The notes under the pieces are model-generated. The model was not told the DNA's origin and made no database searches. It was given only the letters and a program-made list of their open reading frames with translations. Positions 23,750 through 25,176 of a stretch of 25,176 bases of DNA are shown in pieces; within the stretch, counting starts at the first letter, position 1; each line of letters opens with the position of its first letter. This DNA is from Lachnospiraceae bacterium. GTDB taxonomy: Bacteria; Bacillota; Clostridia; Lachnospirales; Lachnospiraceae. The DNA is taken from NCBI GenBank assembly GCA_900771955.1, contig CAAGPW010000131.1:1-25176 (forward strand), read 5' to 3'. The position numbers and the translations under genes were made by a program.

Positions 23750-24794
23750 GAACCCTTGTTTTTACGGAAAATGGATTAAAATGACGACAAAGCGGCAGAT
23801 AAAAAAGCCATCTTTTTATCTATTTGTTTTTGGTGTCATCTTTCTTTTGTATCTGGTGCAGAATATGATCCTGCCCAGTGCAAAAAATACGCGCATCGGG
23901 ATTTTTGCGGAAAACGGAATTTATGCGGAGAAAACAAAAGAGACTCTGTTGCAGAAAGAAGGCGGACTGACATTTGTGGAAGTTTCCGGAGAAGAAGAAC
24001 TGAAGGACGCAGTCTATCACGGGGAATATGACTGTGGTTTCATCCTGCCGGAGCGCCTGGATGCTGCGATGGCAGAACGGGATCTTAAAGACAGCGTGAC
24101 CTATATTTACAGCACTGCCACGACCAAAGGTATGGTTGCAAAAGAGAGTGTATACGCCGTGCTGTTCCGTTTTTTTAGCAGTGAAATATTAAAAGAAGAG
24201 TCGGAAAACGGCACACTGTTTGAAGAAAGCAGTACCGAGGTGGAGAAGGCTGTTCTCGAAGCAAATGAACACTATCTCGGTGGGGATGAGATTTTTACGG
24301 TAAACTTTGTAAAAACAGAGAATGGAAACACAGCAGAAAGTGCGGAAAAAGGAAGCAGCACGGATACGCTAGCAGGAGTGCTTGGAAGCTGTATTTTTGC
24401 AGCAGCACTTCTTTACGGCCGATACCGTTTTGGGGCAGAGTATGAGACGATCGCGCGAAAACTGCCGGGACAGACAAGGGAAATGATCCGCTTTTTACAG
24501 ATATTGATCCCTCTCATTCTGTTATCCGCGCCGCTTACCGTTATTTTTGCTGTCATGCAGAAAAAAGCCGTGCTTTCGCTGATCCCATCGATGGCACTGC
24601 TGGTAATGTTATCTGCACTGTGGTCATTTCTTTTTTCCTTTTGTTTTCGCAGTGAACAGAAATACCTCTGCGGGATACTTGGTGTGCTTATCATAAGTGT
24701 GCTGCTCACACCGGTATTTTTTGACCTCTCGGTCTATGTGCCGGCGGTGGGCGTTGTGCGAAGGGTATTTCCGGCGTATTACTTTGGGGGATGA
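23733..24794 (+). CDS. Second ABC-2-type permease, apparently 3'-truncated
   Basis: This 353-residue protein has one membrane segment near the N terminus (SFYLFVFGVIFLLYLV), an extracytoplasmic domain, then four membrane segments after residue about 205. It ends abruptly at RRVFPAYYFGG. Its sister permease continues for a further loop and membrane segment past the equivalent LLPLAWW position, so the last segment seems to be missing. ATG 23733 overlaps the previous gene by 17 bases and has GGGAG 12 nt upstream; ATG 23781 is an alternative. The bases after the stop encode remnants of an unrelated gene, which supports truncation by rearrangement. Confidence 0.7.
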   Translation: MKKQNENPCFYGKWIKMTTKRQIKKPSFYLFVFGVIFLLYLVQNMILPSAKNTRIGIFAENGIYAEKTKETLLQKEGGLTFVEVSGEEELKDAVYHGEYDCGFILPERLDAAMAERDLKDSVTYIYSTATTKGMVAKESVYAVLFRFFSSEILKEESENGTLFEESSTEVEKAVLEANEHYLGGDEIFTVNFVKTENGNTAESAEKGSSTDTLAGVLGSCIFAAALLYGRYRFGAEYETIARKLPGQTREMIRFLQILIPLILLSAPLTVIFAVMQKKAVLSLIPSMALLVMLSALWSFLFSFCFRSEQKYLCGILGVLIISVLLTPVFFDLSVYVPAVGVVRRVFPAYYFGG

Positions 24795-25021
24795 TAGGAA
24801 TGATAAATATGAGCTTCCGATATCTGCGATCAGAGAGATAGTGGCAAACTCCATTGTTTGAAGAATTTGGAGATGGTTTTAAGGTTACAATTTTTAGAAA
24901 AGTAAGCAATGAGGCAGAAAAAGTAAGCAATGAGACAGAAAAAGTAGGCAACACATTTGAAATATATAAAGCGTTGCTTATAAAGGCTGGAAAGTATAAG
25001 TTCATAGGGAAAATGAATTAG
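24790..25021 (+). pseudogene. Remnant of an AlbA_2/RecG-like ATP-binding protein gene
   Basis: Two fragments in different frames resemble one protein family. Bases 24793-24858 encode DRNDKYELPISAIREIVANS-IV, the helix and Asn-containing box that starts the HATPase-like C-terminal part of these proteins. Bases 24848-25018 in the next frame encode TPLFEEFGDGFKVTIFRKVS and continue to a stop at 25019-25021, matching their C-terminal tail. The middle (probably about 100 residues) and the whole N-terminal half are absent. The join is near 24850. It directly abuts the truncated permease. This is recognition from memory, not from a search. Confidence 0.6.
24902..24952 (+). repeat. 21-bp tandem repeat, 2.4 copies, coding for a heptad
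   Basis: Units at 24902-24922 and 24923-24943 and a partial unit at 24944-24952 encode VSNEAEK, VSNETEK and VGN within the remnant's second frame. Such seven-residue repeats are common in the tail of this family. Confidence 0.7.
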
Positions 25022-25050
25022 AAGTGAGACGGATACAGAAGTTTCAGATA

Positions 25051-25079
25051 TTGTCAATATAATAAGTCTGCGTTAAAAT
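25051..25079 (+). promoter_or_regulatory. Sigma-A-type promoter reading out of the window
   Basis: TTGTCA (25051-25056), a 17-bp spacer and TAAAAT (25074-25079) form the best-matching promoter in the window. It lies after the gene remnant and points to the right. No start codon with a ribosome binding site follows before the window ends, so the gene it drives lies beyond 25176. A 12-bp palindrome TACTTATAAGTA at 25147-25158 lies downstream. Confidence 0.5.
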
Positions 25080-25176
25080 ATACGCAAAAGGCACAAAAAA
25101 TTTTTTGAAAAATTCTAAAAATATAAAACCGCTTCTTTTTTGATGGTACTTATAAGTAGTGTCTGCTGATTAAACA

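Noticed and set aside
24902..24952. CRISPR-like or recombination-site repeat
   Set aside because: The units are contiguous with no spacers and keep a protein heptad in frame, so they are a coding tandem repeat.

Overview
The window looks like the chromosome of an anaerobic Gram-positive bacterium of the Clostridia, most probably a Lachnospiraceae-type gut commensal. This is inferred from strong GGAGG-type ribosome binding sites, moderate G+C, tightly packed operons, the style of the VanRS-like two-component pair, the Clostridia-type small (p)ppGpp synthetase, and a meso-DAP peptidoglycan gene pair. The species cannot be named from the sequence alone.

Region 1 (1-9260, + strand) is a ureide (allantoin) catabolic operon entered from its 5' side. 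In order it holds the 3' end of a PucG-type (S)-ureidoglycine:glyoxylate aminotransferase, an MFS transporter, a single 1002-residue fusion of AllF (FdrA) and AllG (YlbE), AllH (DUF2877, YlbF), carbamate kinase AllK, allantoate amidohydrolase AllC and allantoinase AllB. Together they suggest allantoin -> allantoate -> ureidoglycine -> (transamination) oxalurate -> oxamate + carbamoyl phosphate -> ATP + NH3 + CO2. PucG would stand in for the AllE/AllD oxidative step of E. coli. A PucR-family regulator follows at 9312-10931.

Region 2 (10955-14556, + strand) continues in the same direction with three amidohydrolases of unassigned substrate and a cytidylate-kinase-like protein. The amidohydrolases are one COG0402 deaminase/chlorohydrolase-type enzyme and a tandem pair of small TIM-barrel proteins. 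The second member of that pair has lost several canonical metal ligands. This is the most cryptic part of the window and may be an undescribed extension of the ureide/purine pathway.

Region 3 (14557-17626) starts with a compact regulatory region: two tandem 11-bp repeats, a sigma-A-type -10 box, and a 23-nt imperfect inverted repeat that flanks the -10 box and ends at the start codon. It controls an OmpR-type response regulator and a histidine kinase. A convergent small alarmone synthetase gene lies on the minus strand, and its apparent intrinsic terminator lies inside the kinase coding sequence.

Region 4 (17627-20246) is an AT-rich promoter region followed by dapF and murE, which make meso-diaminopimelate and attach it to the peptidoglycan precursor. 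Region 5 (20284-24794) encodes an ABC ATPase, an anchored extracytoplasmic protein of unknown function and two ABC-2-type permeases; the second permease appears 3'-truncated. Region 6 (24790-25176) holds a decayed fragment of an AlbA_2/RecG-like ATP-binding protein gene and a good outward promoter at the right edge.
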